Below, piece after piece: positions 11,259-20,277 of a DNA stretch of 37,229 nucleotides. Location: positions 1-37,229 of the forward strand of contig NZ_AJXL01000031.1 of the NCBI RefSeq assembly GCF_000264055.1. Direction: 5' to 3'. The stretch is from Flavobacterium sp. ACAM 123 (GTDB lineage: Bacteria; Bacteroidota; Bacteroidia; Flavobacteriales; Flavobacteriaceae). How positions within the stretch are numbered: position 1 is the first letter of the stretch; every line of letters starts with the position of its first letter. The position numbers and the translations under genes were made by a program. The notes beneath the pieces were generated by a model. The model saw only the letters and a list, made by a program, of their open reading frames with translations. It had not been told where the DNA came from and did not search any database.

Positions 11259-12191
11259 TTACAATAATTTAATATTATTATTTCTTTTTAAGTTAGTAAT
11301 CACAGCATTTAACTCAAAACCGAGAAGTAAAATCATACAGTTAATCCAAATATAGAACATCACAATTAATAAAGTCCCAATAGAACCATAAAGTTGATTA
11401 TACTGAGAGAATTGGATAACCCAAATTCCAAAAAAGTAGGAAATAATAATGATCCAAATTGTAGTAAAAACAGAACCGATTGATATGAAAGCTCTCGTTT
11501 TGTCATGTTTTGTTCCAAACTTAAAAAGTATTGAAGTTGTGATTAAAATCATTAAAATCAAAAAACTATACCGTCCCATGACAATCAAAGGAATTTGTTC
11601 ATTTAGCACCTGATTAGCGGTTAATCTATGAATAAACACTTCAAAAACAACAATGACCCCGACCGTAACCAAAAGCAACATCGATAAAAACACTGACATT
11701 CCTACCGCAATCATATATTGCCGGAAAAAACCTCGTTTTACCAAAACATGTCTCGAGTTTTCAAAGCCTCCCAAAATAGCATTTAAACCATTCGCCATAA
11801 GAAAAATAGACAATATAAAACCCGTAGACAACAAACCGGAATTACTGTTATGGAGAATGTCATTCACAATATTTTCAATCGCATAAAACGTATTAGGAGG
11901 AACGCCCTCGGATACAAATTTCAAAAAATCTTGTTGGAACCCTTGTATCGGTATGTATGGAATAAGGTTAAAAATAAACAGCGCAAAAGGAAATAAAGCC
12001 ATGAAGAAACTGAATGCAATCGAACCGGCTCTATTTGACAAAGTCCCTTCGGCAATACCAACAATATATAATTCTAGTAAATCGTAAAGACACAAGCCAC
12101 CCAACCACTTTAATCTAACGCCCTTCAAATAATGGACGAAATTACGCAGTAGCGGGATTCTATTTATTCTTTCTTCAATTTCTTGACTCAT
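11259..12191 (-). CDS. YihY/BrkB family inner-membrane protein
   Basis: A 310-aa integral membrane protein with about six hydrophobic segments. Family-typical regions are GTLSNRAGSIAFSFFMALFPF near residues 50-70, a glycine-rich helix region in the middle, and YGSIGTLLIVMFYIWINCMILLLGFELNAV near the C-terminus. The family was once called ribonuclease BN, but RNase BN activity is now assigned to another protein; its true function is unsettled. It lies 56 bp downstream of nadC on the same strand and is probably in the same transcript. A palindromic repeat sits in the gap. Confidence 0.93.
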   Translation of the reverse strand: MSQEIEERINRIPLLRNFVHYLKGVRLKWLGGLCLYDLLELYIVGIAEGTLSNRAGSIAFSFFMALFPFALFIFNLIPYIPIQGFQQDFLKFVSEGVPPNTFYAIENIVNDILHNSNSGLLSTGFILSIFLMANGLNAILGGFENSRHVLVKRGFFRQYMIAVGMSVFLSMLLLVTVGVIVVFEVFIHRLTANQVLNEQIPLIVMGRYSFLILMILITTSILFKFGTKHDKTRAFISIGSVFTTIWIIIISYFFGIWVIQFSQYNQLYGSIGTLLIVMFYIWINCMILLLGFELNAVITNLKRNNNIKLL

Positions 12192-12207
12192 TGTGTTCAG
12201 GTTGCAG

Positions 12208-12224
12208 CCCCGACAACTATCGGG
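12208..12224. repeat. Imperfect CCCGATAG/CTATCGGG palindrome
   Basis: CCCCGACAACTATCGGG forms an imperfect palindrome between nadC and the YihY gene. The same theme (CCCGATAGCTATCGCG) recurs at 37029-37044 in the IS110 transposase end. From memory, CCCGATAGCTATCGGG palindromes are widespread in flavobacterial intergenic DNA. Confidence 0.45.
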
Positions 12225-12247
12225 ATCAGATTGTGAAAACCGCTTTT

Positions 12248-13105
12248 TTATGTTGCTTTTAAACTCAAATCCATATTATAAACAGAATGTGTTAAGGCAC
12301 CCGAAGATATGTAATTCACACCACATTCCGCATATGCTCTTATGGTTTCTTCATTAATGTTTCCTGAGGATTCCGTTAAGCTTTGATTCCCAATAAAAAG
12401 GACTGCTTTTCTGGTCATTTCATAATCAAAATTATCCAATAGAATCCTGTAAACCCCTCCACAAGCGACTATTTCTTTAACCTCGTTTAAGTCTCTAGCT
12501 TCCACGATGATTTTCAAATCGAGTTCTTTTTCCTTAAGATAGCTTTTGGTTTTGGCTATAGCCAAAGCGATTCCGCCAGCAAAGTCAATATGATTGTCTT
12601 TGAGCATGATCATATCATACAAGGCAAAACGGTGGTTCTCGCCTCCTCCAAGTTTCACGGCCCATTTCTCGGCTACGCGAAAACCAGGCGTGGTTTTACG
12701 GGTATCTAATATTTTAGTATTCGTTCCTTCAAGTAATTGGACAAAACTATTGGTCTTGGTCGCAATGGCTGACATCCTTTGCATCGAGTTCAAAACCATT
12801 CTTTCCGCTTTAAGGATCGATTGTGAATTACCCGAAACATGAAAAACCACATCACCATATTTGACTGGCATGCCATCAGCTATAAAAGTCTCTATCGTTA
12901 AATTAGGATCTATGTAATGAAATATCATTTTGGCAAATTCAACACCGGCAATAATTCCTTTGTCTTTCACCAGCAGCTTTGCTTTTCCTTGGACTAAATC
13001 CGGAATACAAGCCAGCGAACTGTGGTCGCCATCGCCCACATCTTCTCGGATAGCATTTGAAATAAGTATCTGTAACTCGTTTTTAAATTGTGCGTCACTA
13101 ATCAT
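12248..13105 (-). CDS. nadC: Nicotinate-nucleotide pyrophosphorylase (quinolinate phosphoribosyltransferase)
   Basis: NadC converts quinolinate and PRPP to nicotinate mononucleotide in de novo NAD synthesis. The product is 285 aa from the chosen start. It shows EDVGDGDHSS, LNSMQRMSAIATKT, the substrate-binding ILDTRKTTPGFR, KLGGGENHRFALYDMIMLKDNHI, EARDLNE, and the C-terminal ESSGNINEETI ... GVNYISSGALTHS. The reading frame opens 15 codons further up, but those residues (hydrophobic/aromatic) are not part of the family, and MISDAQFKNEL at 13105 is the likely start. It heads a minus-strand unit with the YihY gene. No nadA or nadB is visible in this window. Confidence 0.96.
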   Translation of the reverse strand: MISDAQFKNELQILISNAIREDVGDGDHSSLACIPDLVQGKAKLLVKDKGIIAGVEFAKMIFHYIDPNLTIETFIADGMPVKYGDVVFHVSGNSQSILKAERMVLNSMQRMSAIATKTNSFVQLLEGTNTKILDTRKTTPGFRVAEKWAVKLGGGENHRFALYDMIMLKDNHIDFAGGIALAIAKTKSYLKEKELDLKIIVEARDLNEVKEIVACGGVYRILLDNFDYEMTRKAVLFIGNQSLTESSGNINEETIRAYAECGVNYISSGALTHSVYNMDLSLKAT

Positions 13106-13220
13106 TTTATAGAAAATTTTTATACTGCTAAAGTAGGCTATTTTTGTCAAATGAGAAATTTGTTTCTTGATAGATTAGCGTTTTATTGGTTTCTTAATTT
13201 CGTGTTTCTTAAATAAAGAG

Positions 13221-13228
13221 TACTTTTG
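13221..13228 (+). promoter_or_regulatory. Putative -7 promoter box (TACTTTTG) for the cupin gene
   Basis: TACTTTTG is an exact TAnnTTTG match 47 bp before the cupin start. No -33 TTG is found at the usual spacing. Confidence 0.4.
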
Positions 13229-13275
13229 AAAATAGAAATAAAACTAATTATACCCGCTAAAAACTTAAAGATATA

Positions 13276-13746
13276 ATGTACGAAATAACTCATTCAAACG
13301 AAAGTTCCAAAATAATAGAACTTGTTTCAAAATACATTGATCTGAGTATTACCTCGTTCAAGCAAATAGAAAGAACAGTAGTTAGAGTTGATAAACGTGA
13401 TCCGATGTATGGTGGTAATGGAATTGTGTACTTACTTCAAATGTTTGACGAAGGTGAATTAACAAATAATCGTATCGGTGCTTACATGGTGTTTTTTAAC
13501 CAAGGCGACGAAGCAGGTTTTCATACTCATGGCTCACGTAATGAAGAAGAACTTTATGTTGTCTTGCATGGGCAAGGAGAATATTCAGAGAAAACAAAAG
13601 ACGCTGGAATCATTCGAAAAAAAACAGTGAAAAAAGGAAGTATTACTGCAATGAGCGGCAAAGGTTTTCATTCCCTCTTAAATACATCTGATGAACCACT
13701 CATTGTTTTTGTTATTACTACCAATGAGCCAAAACAATTGAATTAG
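13276..13746 (+). CDS. Cupin-domain protein
   Basis: A 156-aa cytoplasmic protein with a single conserved beta-barrel (cupin_2). Motif 1 reads GFHTHGSRNEEELYVVLHGQG, which supplies two histidines and a glutamate for metal binding. Motif 2, GKGFHSLLNTSDEPLIVFV, adds the third histidine. A helical N-terminal segment of about 45 residues precedes it. Such proteins may be metal-dependent oxygenases or isomerases, or sugar-binding proteins; the substrate cannot be told. It is divergent from nadC and opens a five-locus stretch between nadC and rlmH that includes two decayed genes. Confidence 0.85.
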   Translation: MYEITHSNESSKIIELVSKYIDLSITSFKQIERTVVRVDKRDPMYGGNGIVYLLQMFDEGELTNNRIGAYMVFFNQGDEAGFHTHGSRNEEELYVVLHGQGEYSEKTKDAGIIRKKTVKKGSITAMSGKGFHSLLNTSDEPLIVFVITTNEPKQLN

Positions 13747-13851
13747 AAAATACCTCAAAATTAAGGTCTCATCTTGTAAATCTTAAGAGTATTTATTAGT
13801 TTTATCCCAAATACTCGAAAATCAAAATGTCTTATTACAGTCAAAGAGAAC

Positions 13852-14232
13852 ATGACGTCCATTATACTCTTTTTTATCGCCTATATTCTACTTATGAGCT
13901 TTACCGGTGCTGTTAGTTTAAACTCCGCTCCACAAGAAAAATGGGAATTAGCAAAAAGAAGTGGCAGAACCTTAATTTCCAAAACTTCTGGCGCTGCTAT
14001 AGAGTTGCAAGAGTTTTATTTACTAAATGACAGCGATAGTTTTACGAAGGCCAGAACCCGCAATGGCAAAGCCTTTTAAAGTACCTGAACTTGCAAAACC
14101 ACAACTTACGGTCTCAGAAAATATATCGAAATCAGTTACACATCCAAAAGTGACATCATTAATGGTTGCTATGACAATTTAAAAGAAAAACTTTATTTCG
14201 CAACCCCTTACATCGTGGTTGGTACTTGGTAA
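13852..14232 (+). pseudogene. Decayed small membrane or secreted protein gene with two in-frame stops
   Basis: One continuous frame of 126 codons begins MTSIILFFIAYILLMSFTGA, a membrane anchor or signal peptide. It runs through KWELAKRSGRTLISKTSGAA and is interrupted by TAA at 14077-14079 and TGA at 14086-14088. It then continues in the same frame with TYGLRKYIEISYTSK, NLKEKLYF and PYIVVGTW before a final stop. The good protein-like quality on both sides, without frame change, points to a gene inactivated by point mutations. I do not recognise the family. If only the first part is translated it gives a 75-aa peptide. Confidence 0.6.
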
Positions 14233-14435
14233 AACTGCGACTTTCCCGGTTTGGAATACCAAAAAAGAAAATAGCCGTTATGATAGGTTACTATATCATT
14301 AAAAATGAAGTATTTTTCCTTTCTTTCGTAGTATAATTTGCTGTCATCATACCCTAGGAGCTGTTTTATTTTTATAAAATTACTTACATGCAATCTGCTA
14401 GCATTTATAATAAAGTCACTTTTTAAAAGTAATTT
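14208..14435 (-). pseudogene. Possible gene remnant without a good start
   Basis: An open frame of about 75 codons on the minus strand has protein-like content (SKLYYERKEKYFIFND, YFLFWYSKPGKSQFYQVPTT) but no ATG; TTG at 14393 is the only candidate start. Its 3' end overlaps the decayed plus-strand gene by about 25 bp. AT-rich composition can produce such frames by chance, so this is weak. From 14436 to 14711 I see no gene. Confidence 0.25.
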
Positions 14436-14711
14436 CTATTCAAAAAATTTTCATGTCGTTTTTATTATTAAAATAAGTCAATATAAATTCCTCTATAAAG
14501 TACCACTATTCCATGAAGTTTGACTAACGTCACAAATGCCTAACCTTAATATAAAGCATTTTATCACACTATAAAAATCGAATTTCTAAACCTTTAAAAA
14601 AATTAAACCGATCCTAAAATATTTCTGTATCAATTATGCGAAAACCATTGCGGCGTAGGATTTTAGTTATTTCAATAAATATATATTAATTTAGTACCAA
14701 ACCTTACCGTT

Positions 14712-15974
14712 ATGAATGAAAAACTACTTTTTACAATGAATCGCATAGCAGAAAAACTATGGTTCAGACCATTGATTTTCTGTTTGCTTTCTATTTTGGC
14801 AGCGCTAATTGCGCAGGTAGCTGACAGTACCCGTCTTCATGAATTAGTTCCCAAAATAAATACCGAATCCTTGGAAGCTCTACTCGGTACCATCTCAGCA
14901 AGTATGTTGGTGATTTCCATTTTCGCAGTAGGCTCTATGGTTTCAGCATTTTCGGCAGCAAGCAATACGGCCACTCCCCGCTCTTTTAAACTTATTATTG
15001 CCGATGATGTTTCGCGAAATGCTCTTTCTGTTTTTATAGGTTCCTTTATCTATAGTATAGTAGCCACGATCGCTTTAAATAATGGCTACTACGGTATAGC
15101 AGGGAACTTTACTTTATTTATATTTACATTGCTATTTTTCGCACTGGTTATTCTTACTTTTTTACGATGGGTAGAGCGTATCTCTAGATTGGGACGTATG
15201 GAACATACTATTAAATTAGTAGAACAAGCCACCGAAAATGCATTAAAGAACCGATTAGAGTCGCCTACGCTAAACGGAATTAGAATTGATTCCAATCGAG
15301 AAAAAGGTTCGGCTGTTTACGGTAAAATAACAGGTTATGTTCAGCAAATCTATATGTCTAAGCTACAGGAAATTGCAGAAAGATTAGATGCATTGATTAC
15401 TATCAACGCAGTTCCTGGAACGTTTTCTGCTATGGACAAGCCCTTATTTTATATTTTGTTAAATGAAAAAACAAGCAAAGAGGAAGATTATAATGACTTA
15501 AGGAAAGCATTTGTGATAGGAAATATGCGGTACTTTGATGACGATCCCCGGTTCGGGCTCATTACTTTAAGCGAAATCGCCAGTCGTGCATTATCTCCCG
15601 CAGTCAATGACCCCGGTACGGCAATACAGATAATCAGCAGTCATGTGCGTTTATTTTCTTTATGGGCAGAAACAGTTGATCCGAAAAAAGAAGAAAAAGA
15701 AGAGTACGACCGCATCGCGGTTCCTGAACTTGCCATTGGAGATCTATTTGAAGATGCATTTAGACCCATAGCCCGCGACGGTGCCGGAAATATCGAAGTG
15801 ATGATCCGCCTTCAAAAAGCCTTCAACAGCGTATATGCCATCGATAATTCTTCCATGAAAATAGCCGCTATGTATCACTCTCATGAATCTTTTGAAAGAG
15901 CAGAAATCGCAATGGAGCTTAAAGAAGATCTTAATAAAGTGAAAAATGAGGCTTTATTTACCAAAAAGTCCTAA
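14712..15974 (+). CDS. DUF2254 membrane protein
   Basis: A 420-aa protein with a membrane N-terminal half. Hydrophobic segments lie at about residues 17-36, 58-80, 103-123 and 129-148. A soluble C-terminal half carries the DUF2254 signature DDDPRFGLITLSEIASRALSPAVNDPGTA (about 276-304). The family is widespread and uncharacterised; it is likely an inner-membrane protein with a large cytoplasmic domain. Start MNEKLLFTMNRIAEKLWFRP fits the family. It lies between two decayed genes in the stretch separating nadC and rlmH, with no obvious operon partner. Confidence 0.92.
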   Translation: MNEKLLFTMNRIAEKLWFRPLIFCLLSILAALIAQVADSTRLHELVPKINTESLEALLGTISASMLVISIFAVGSMVSAFSAASNTATPRSFKLIIADDVSRNALSVFIGSFIYSIVATIALNNGYYGIAGNFTLFIFTLLFFALVILTFLRWVERISRLGRMEHTIKLVEQATENALKNRLESPTLNGIRIDSNREKGSAVYGKITGYVQQIYMSKLQEIAERLDALITINAVPGTFSAMDKPLFYILLNEKTSKEEDYNDLRKAFVIGNMRYFDDDPRFGLITLSEIASRALSPAVNDPGTAIQIISSHVRLFSLWAETVDPKKEEKEEYDRIAVPELAIGDLFEDAFRPIARDGAGNIEVMIRLQKAFNSVYAIDNSSMKIAAMYHSHESFERAEIAMELKEDLNKVKNEALFTKKS

Positions 15975-16084
15975 AAATACTGTATTTATCACCTTTTATG
16001 GAACCCATTTATGCAGCATTAAAATCCTAAACGTCAAAAAAGGTTTTTCATACAATTTGGAATCAACGTACAGCGGGTTTTAGC

Positions 16085-16521
16085 ATGCAAAAAATAAAAC
16101 TTCTACTTCTATGCGTTATTATTCTATTTGTTTCGACGGTGTCCTTCCTTCTCACAAAATGAAGGCGAGACAAAGAACACTGATTCCGCAGATACTTCCT
16201 TGCTTAAGGACTTAACTAAAAAAGATCCTTTACAGAGGGGGAAGCACATTAAAATTAAATCAAAAAGGCGAAGCTAAAAACGCAACTAATGTCTGTAGAA
16301 ACAAATGATAATCTAAAAAAAACGGATCGAGAGAAACTGCGACCGTCTCTACGCGAGAAGGACTCATGATGAATTGCCTAAAATTCTAATGAAAGAGGAA
16401 TTGAAGTCATATCGCTACATTATTGTACCGCGCGAGAAGGAAACAAAACCACCCTTCCTGAAATTATTTGGACAATGAATATCAATCGCCTGCGTTTAAT
16501 GTGGAATTGAATAACGAGTAA
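16085..16521 (+). pseudogene. Frameshifted remnant of a secreted protein gene
   Basis: A clear signal peptide (MQKIKLLLLCVIILFVSTVS) opens at 16085 but runs into a stop after 25 codons. A 4-bp duplication (CTTC) at the cleavage region explains it: removing it restores VSFSQNEGETKNTDSADTS. Further on an extra G in a G-run breaks LQRGSTLKLNQKGEAKNATN. More shifts are needed to reach LMKEELKSYRYIIVP, NKTTLPEIIWTMN and the C-terminus EYQSPAFNVELNNE. All pieces are on the same strand and in order. The family is not recognised. From 16522 to 16695 nothing else is seen. Confidence 0.7.
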
Positions 16522-16695
16522 TTCAGTATATGTCTTTTTTTTTATGCCTTTAATCACTTACCTTCGCCTCCTATTTATTCTGAATGGCGCGTTTGTAACC
16601 CATATAGTGATTCTTACAAGGCAATTCAGCGACAAAAAACTGATTCCTAAACTAGGATTTTACCAGTAGTTATCATTACTACAAAAACTGCAACT

Positions 16696-18114
16696 ATGAA
16701 ATTAATTTATACCCTTCTTTTTTCGGCACTGCTGAATCTAAGCTACGCCCAATCTACAAGTATTTATTTAGAGAAGATCAGAAATAATGAAGCTCAACTA
16801 ACAGCTTTCTTTTCCCAAATGCCAAAAGGAGGCGATTTGCACCACCATTTTAGCGGTTCCATTTATGCCGAGCCGATATTAGAAGATGCCATCACCGAAG
16901 ATTTTTACCTAAACACCGCCACTATGGAGGTGCTAAAGGAAAAACCAGATACTGGAAACTGGGAGAAATTCTCTACGCTTAATAAACGCGGTGAACTTGG
17001 TGTTTACAAACAACGAATAATGGAAAAATGGTCCATCAAAGACTATAACGAAGTGAGTTATCCTTCAAACAAATTATTTTTTGAGTCTTTTGAAAAGTTT
17101 AGTCCAGCCATCGTGGGACATTTTGGAGAAGGCTTATTAGAACTAAAAAACAGAGCAATTAAAGAAAACGTGAGTTATATCGAAACTGAATTCTCGACTA
17201 TCCCTTCAAACATCAATACCGCTGACCTCTTTGGTTTTAATACCCAATTAAGACAATTGGCAAACAACAGAAACGAAAAAGGAGTTAGAGCACTCCTTGA
17301 TACTCTATACAGTACGATGCTAAAAAGAGATGCAGCAGCAGACGCCGAGGATTTCAACACGAACTTTGTGGCGAAACTGCACCATGATTTGAAAATTGAT
17401 GATGAACGTTTCACGATGCGTTATCAAAATTTTGTTTTACGTTTTATGGAACCCGTTGCTTTGTTCAAAAATTTAGTGATCGCCTTTATCTCTGCAGACA
17501 GTAGTGAATTAATGGCTGGTGTTAATATTGTTTCTCCAGAAGACGGCGAAACCTCCATGCAAGATTACTGGTTGCACATGGTGATGTTCAACTATTGTCA
17601 CAGTAAATTTCCTGATGTAAGATACTCCATGCATGCGGGCGAACTTACCTTAGGACTTGTTCAACCCGAAGACCTGACCTCGCACATCAACGATGCTGTT
17701 TATACCGCTGGAGCTAATCGCATAGGTCACGGAGTTGACATGGCTTATGAAAGTAAAGCATACGAGTTGTTGCGCTATATGGCTAAAAATAAAGTAGCCA
17801 TCGAAATTAATCTGGTCAGCAATGAATTCATTTTGAAAGTAAAAAATAATCGACATCCTATCTCGCTATACAATACATTTGGAGTTCCCATTGTCATCAG
17901 TACAGATGACGCCGGTATACTAAGAACGAATATGACCGAGCAATATGTTTTATTAGCTAGCAGATACAAAGAAATCTCCTATGCTGACATCAAGCAGTAT
18001 GTGTATAACAGTATTAATTACAGCTTTATACAGGACGAAAAAGTAAAGAAAAAACTAATAAAAGATCTTGACAGTCGTTTTGCCACTTTTGAGACTAATT
18101 TCCCTTTAAAATAG
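16696..18114 (+). CDS. Secreted adenosine deaminase
   Basis: A metal-dependent amidohydrolase that deaminates adenosine (or deoxyadenosine) to inosine. The 472-aa protein has a signal peptide (MKLIYTLLFSALLNLSYAQ). Catalytic elements are GGDLHHHFSGSIYAE (HxH metal ligands, about residue 50), YSMHAGEL (histidine ligand and catalytic glutamate), NRIGHGVDM and STDDAG (metal-binding aspartate). Being longer than cytoplasmic Add (about 330 aa) and exported, it resembles the ADGF/extracellular type and could salvage extracellular nucleosides. It ends 6 bp before rlmH, so the two are likely co-transcribed. I give no gene symbol because the exported form is distinct from Add. Confidence 0.9.
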   Translation: MKLIYTLLFSALLNLSYAQSTSIYLEKIRNNEAQLTAFFSQMPKGGDLHHHFSGSIYAEPILEDAITEDFYLNTATMEVLKEKPDTGNWEKFSTLNKRGELGVYKQRIMEKWSIKDYNEVSYPSNKLFFESFEKFSPAIVGHFGEGLLELKNRAIKENVSYIETEFSTIPSNINTADLFGFNTQLRQLANNRNEKGVRALLDTLYSTMLKRDAAADAEDFNTNFVAKLHHDLKIDDERFTMRYQNFVLRFMEPVALFKNLVIAFISADSSELMAGVNIVSPEDGETSMQDYWLHMVMFNYCHSKFPDVRYSMHAGELTLGLVQPEDLTSHINDAVYTAGANRIGHGVDMAYESKAYELLRYMAKNKVAIEINLVSNEFILKVKNNRHPISLYNTFGVPIVISTDDAGILRTNMTEQYVLLASRYKEISYADIKQYVYNSINYSFIQDEKVKKKLIKDLDSRFATFETNFPLK

Positions 18115-18120
18115 ACCCAA

Positions 18121-18594
18121 ATGAATATTAAACTGATCGCTATTGGTAAAACAGATAATAAAGCATTGCAATCTTTAATTGACGATTATACCAAGCGCTT
18201 GTCTTTTTATATCAAATTTGACCTAGAGGTAATTCCAGATATCAAGAACGTAAAAAACTTATCTGAAAACCAACAAAAAGAGAAAGAAGGCGAATTGATT
18301 TTGGCAAAAATATCTCCTACCGACCAATTGATTTTATTGGATGAAAACGGGAAAACCTTTTCGAGTGTAGGATTATCCGAAGAATTACAAAAGAAGATGA
18401 ACTCTGGCGTAAAAACTTTGGTTTTTGTCATTGGAGGTCCTTATGGCTTCTCGGATATGGTCTATGCCAAAGCACAAGGAAAGATTTCTCTTTCGCTAAT
18501 GACTTTTTCTCACCAAATGGTACGTTTGTTTTTTATCGAACAACTATATCGCGGGTTTACGATTTTGAAGAATGAACCCTATCATCATCAATAG
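18121..18594 (+). CDS. rlmH: 23S rRNA (pseudouridine1915-N3)-methyltransferase RlmH
   Basis: RlmH is a SPOUT-fold methyltransferase that methylates pseudouridine 1915 of 23S rRNA on assembled ribosomes. The 157-aa protein has the family start MNIKLIAIGKTDNKAL, then LLDENGKTFSS, the SAM-binding knot FVIGGPYGFSD, and the C-terminal MTFSHQMVRLFFIEQLYRGFTILKNEPYHH. Length is typical (155-159 aa). It follows the adenosine deaminase gene by 6 bp. The downstream gap (18595-18884) is very AT-rich and shows no gene. Confidence 0.97.
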   Translation: MNIKLIAIGKTDNKALQSLIDDYTKRLSFYIKFDLEVIPDIKNVKNLSENQQKEKEGELILAKISPTDQLILLDENGKTFSSVGLSEELQKKMNSGVKTLVFVIGGPYGFSDMVYAKAQGKISLSLMTFSHQMVRLFFIEQLYRGFTILKNEPYHHQ

Positions 18595-18884
18595 TTTATA
18601 AATTAGATCTAAAATTATGGTGTACAACAAATTTTACCTTTTTAAAAAACGGAAAGCACATTTTGACCTTTTTTTTGATCACACTGTTTTTTAATTTTCT
18701 CCTCAAAATTTTTTAATCGACGTTAATTTTTTTTTGAGTATTTTTTTATCAAAAAATTAATTATAAAAAGTTATTTTAGCGCATCCATAAAATTACCTAA
18801 CCAAACATAATTTATTGTTAAATCAAGTTTAAATTGTGAAAATAAAATTTACATTTAGGATTCATTAATCTTAATTTTTAAACC

Positions 18885-19349
18885 ATGAAAAACGTAGTAA
18901 TATTTATTGCAATTTCTATTTTTAGTTTAGTTTCTTGTAGTAACAGCGATTCAAACGCGGATCCTAGCACAACAAATTTTACTGCCGTATTAAATGGCGC
19001 AAATGAGGTACCTGCGAACAATTCAACTGCAGCTGGAACCGCGACGCTTACGTTTAATAATAGTACAAAAATATTTTCGATTACTGTAAATCATAATATT
19101 GCATCGCCTACTGGCGGGCATATACATATGGGAGCAGCTGGTATCAATGGTTCTGTCGTTTTTCCATTTACTACTTTAACCACCCCTTTTACCTATACCA
19201 GCGCTGCTTTAACTGCGGCACAAGAATCGGATTTGAGGGCCAATCTTTATTATGTCAACATTCATACCACTGCATTTAATGGTGGAGAAATAAGAGGTCA
19301 ACTCGTTAAGAGAGCGACTAATGGTGGAGGTAGCGGAGGAGGCTATTAG
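18885..19349 (+). CDS. CHRD-domain lipoprotein
   Basis: A 154-aa exported protein. MKNVVIFIAISIFSLVSCSN is a lipoprotein signal with the lipobox cysteine near residue 18. The rest is one CHRD domain: FTAVLNGANEVPANNSTAAGTATLTF, HNIASPTGGHIHMGAAGING and YVNIHTTAFNGGEIRGQL. CHRD domains occur in animal chordin and in many bacterial surface proteins, where the role is unknown; the conserved histidines suggest metal binding. The tail is glycine-rich (NGGGSGGGY). The gene stands alone between rlmH and a decayed lipoprotein gene. Confidence 0.92.
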   Translation: MKNVVIFIAISIFSLVSCSNSDSNADPSTTNFTAVLNGANEVPANNSTAAGTATLTFNNSTKIFSITVNHNIASPTGGHIHMGAAGINGSVVFPFTTLTTPFTYTSAALTAAQESDLRANLYYVNIHTTAFNGGEIRGQLVKRATNGGGSGGGY

Positions 19350-19378
19350 AAATAATTTATTTTCTATATCCTTAAAAA

Positions 19379-19427
19379 AAAGTTTCTTAATCAAACTTCA
19401 CAAAATAAAGTGAAACTTATTTTTTTA
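19379..19427 (+). terminator. Probable terminator after the CHRD gene
   Basis: AAGTTTC near 19380 can pair with GAAACTT near 19413-19419, with an alternative inner TTCAC/GTGAA stem. It is followed by a TATTTTTTT tract. The loop of the longer pairing is large, so the exact fold is uncertain. Confidence 0.45.
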
Positions 19428-19551
19428 CATTTATTTAGGCATTTAAAAATATATTACGAATGAATGATCTAAAACCAATAAGTTCATATCTCTAACTACT
19501 TGTAAATAAATAAACTCCATGTCACCATTTAAAATTATACCTTTTTTGGTA

Positions 19552-20141
19552 CTAACTAAATTCCGAAAAAAAAATCTTATCTTGAATATATTCACCAAAT
19601 GATATGTTTTTATCATAAAAAATTGAGACTTCACATTCGTGTTCAATGAATACATTATTTAGATTTTTCGCCAATTCATTTTTTGGAAATACTTTATAAT
19701 TAAATTGTACCGAACCATTTTTCTGGGAGAATATAAAAGATTTAAACTTTTCCGGCTTTTCCATGTTATAAAAGACCTCCGTGAAAGGAATAAAAGCCAT
19801 ATTCTTCACGATACTGTTGGCATAAGAATAATAATTCTCGGCCTTTCCGTTTTTATGGGCTTTATCTTTGCGTTTTTTGTATTGCAATGTCATTACCTCA
19901 GGAGTAACTAATTTCAACGGTAAGCGCTAATCAATATTCAAAATCCAATTGGTCGTACTGATGCTGTTTTTTCGGTTAACTTCCACGAAAGTATCTCTAC
20001 CGTTTGCCCTGAAAAAGAGATAAATAGGCGAATGATCTTTAAGATCACTTACTACGGTTATATTTGATTTTGATAATAAGCTATCTTCTTTATTTCAGCA
20101 AGAAAATCCTAGAAAAAAAAAACTAAACTTAAATATTTCAT
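19552..20141 (-). pseudogene. Decayed lipoprotein gene
   Basis: Read on the minus strand from ATG at 20141, MKYLSLVFFF hits a stop. A one-base shift in the T-run gives a lipobox LGFSC, then TGA, then NKEDSLLSKSNITVVSDL, PIYLFFRANGRDTFVEVN and NWILNID. A TAG follows, then LPLKLVTPEVMTLQYKKRK and an uninterrupted run of about 120 codons to the stop at 19552. So one frameshift and two nonsense codons disrupt an otherwise coherent lipoprotein of about 195 aa. The intact 3' part could still be translated from a TTG or ATG near 19917-19890. Family not recognised; 20142-20277 holds no gene. Confidence 0.75.
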
Positions 20142-20277
20142 AAGTACAAACTGTTTTTTTTAAAAGGAATATTATCTTAATTTGCTATTTTGATTTTTAT
20201 TTGAATCCTTAACTTAACTTCGTCTCGCTTTTCTACATTCGTGTTTGCATCGAATTGGCAACAAGTTCATCTCCGCC

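Noticed and set aside
11140..11355. 71-aa plus-strand frame between the DUF2147 gene and the YihY gene
   Set aside because: AT-rich, overlaps the end of the YihY gene in antisense, and shows no conserved features or promoter.
14338..14523. 61-aa plus-strand frame
   Set aside because: Cysteine- and phenylalanine-rich chance frame in AT-rich DNA, antisense to a weak remnant.
19443..19655. 70-aa minus-strand frame
   Set aside because: Overlaps the coherent frame of the decayed lipoprotein gene and has low-complexity content.
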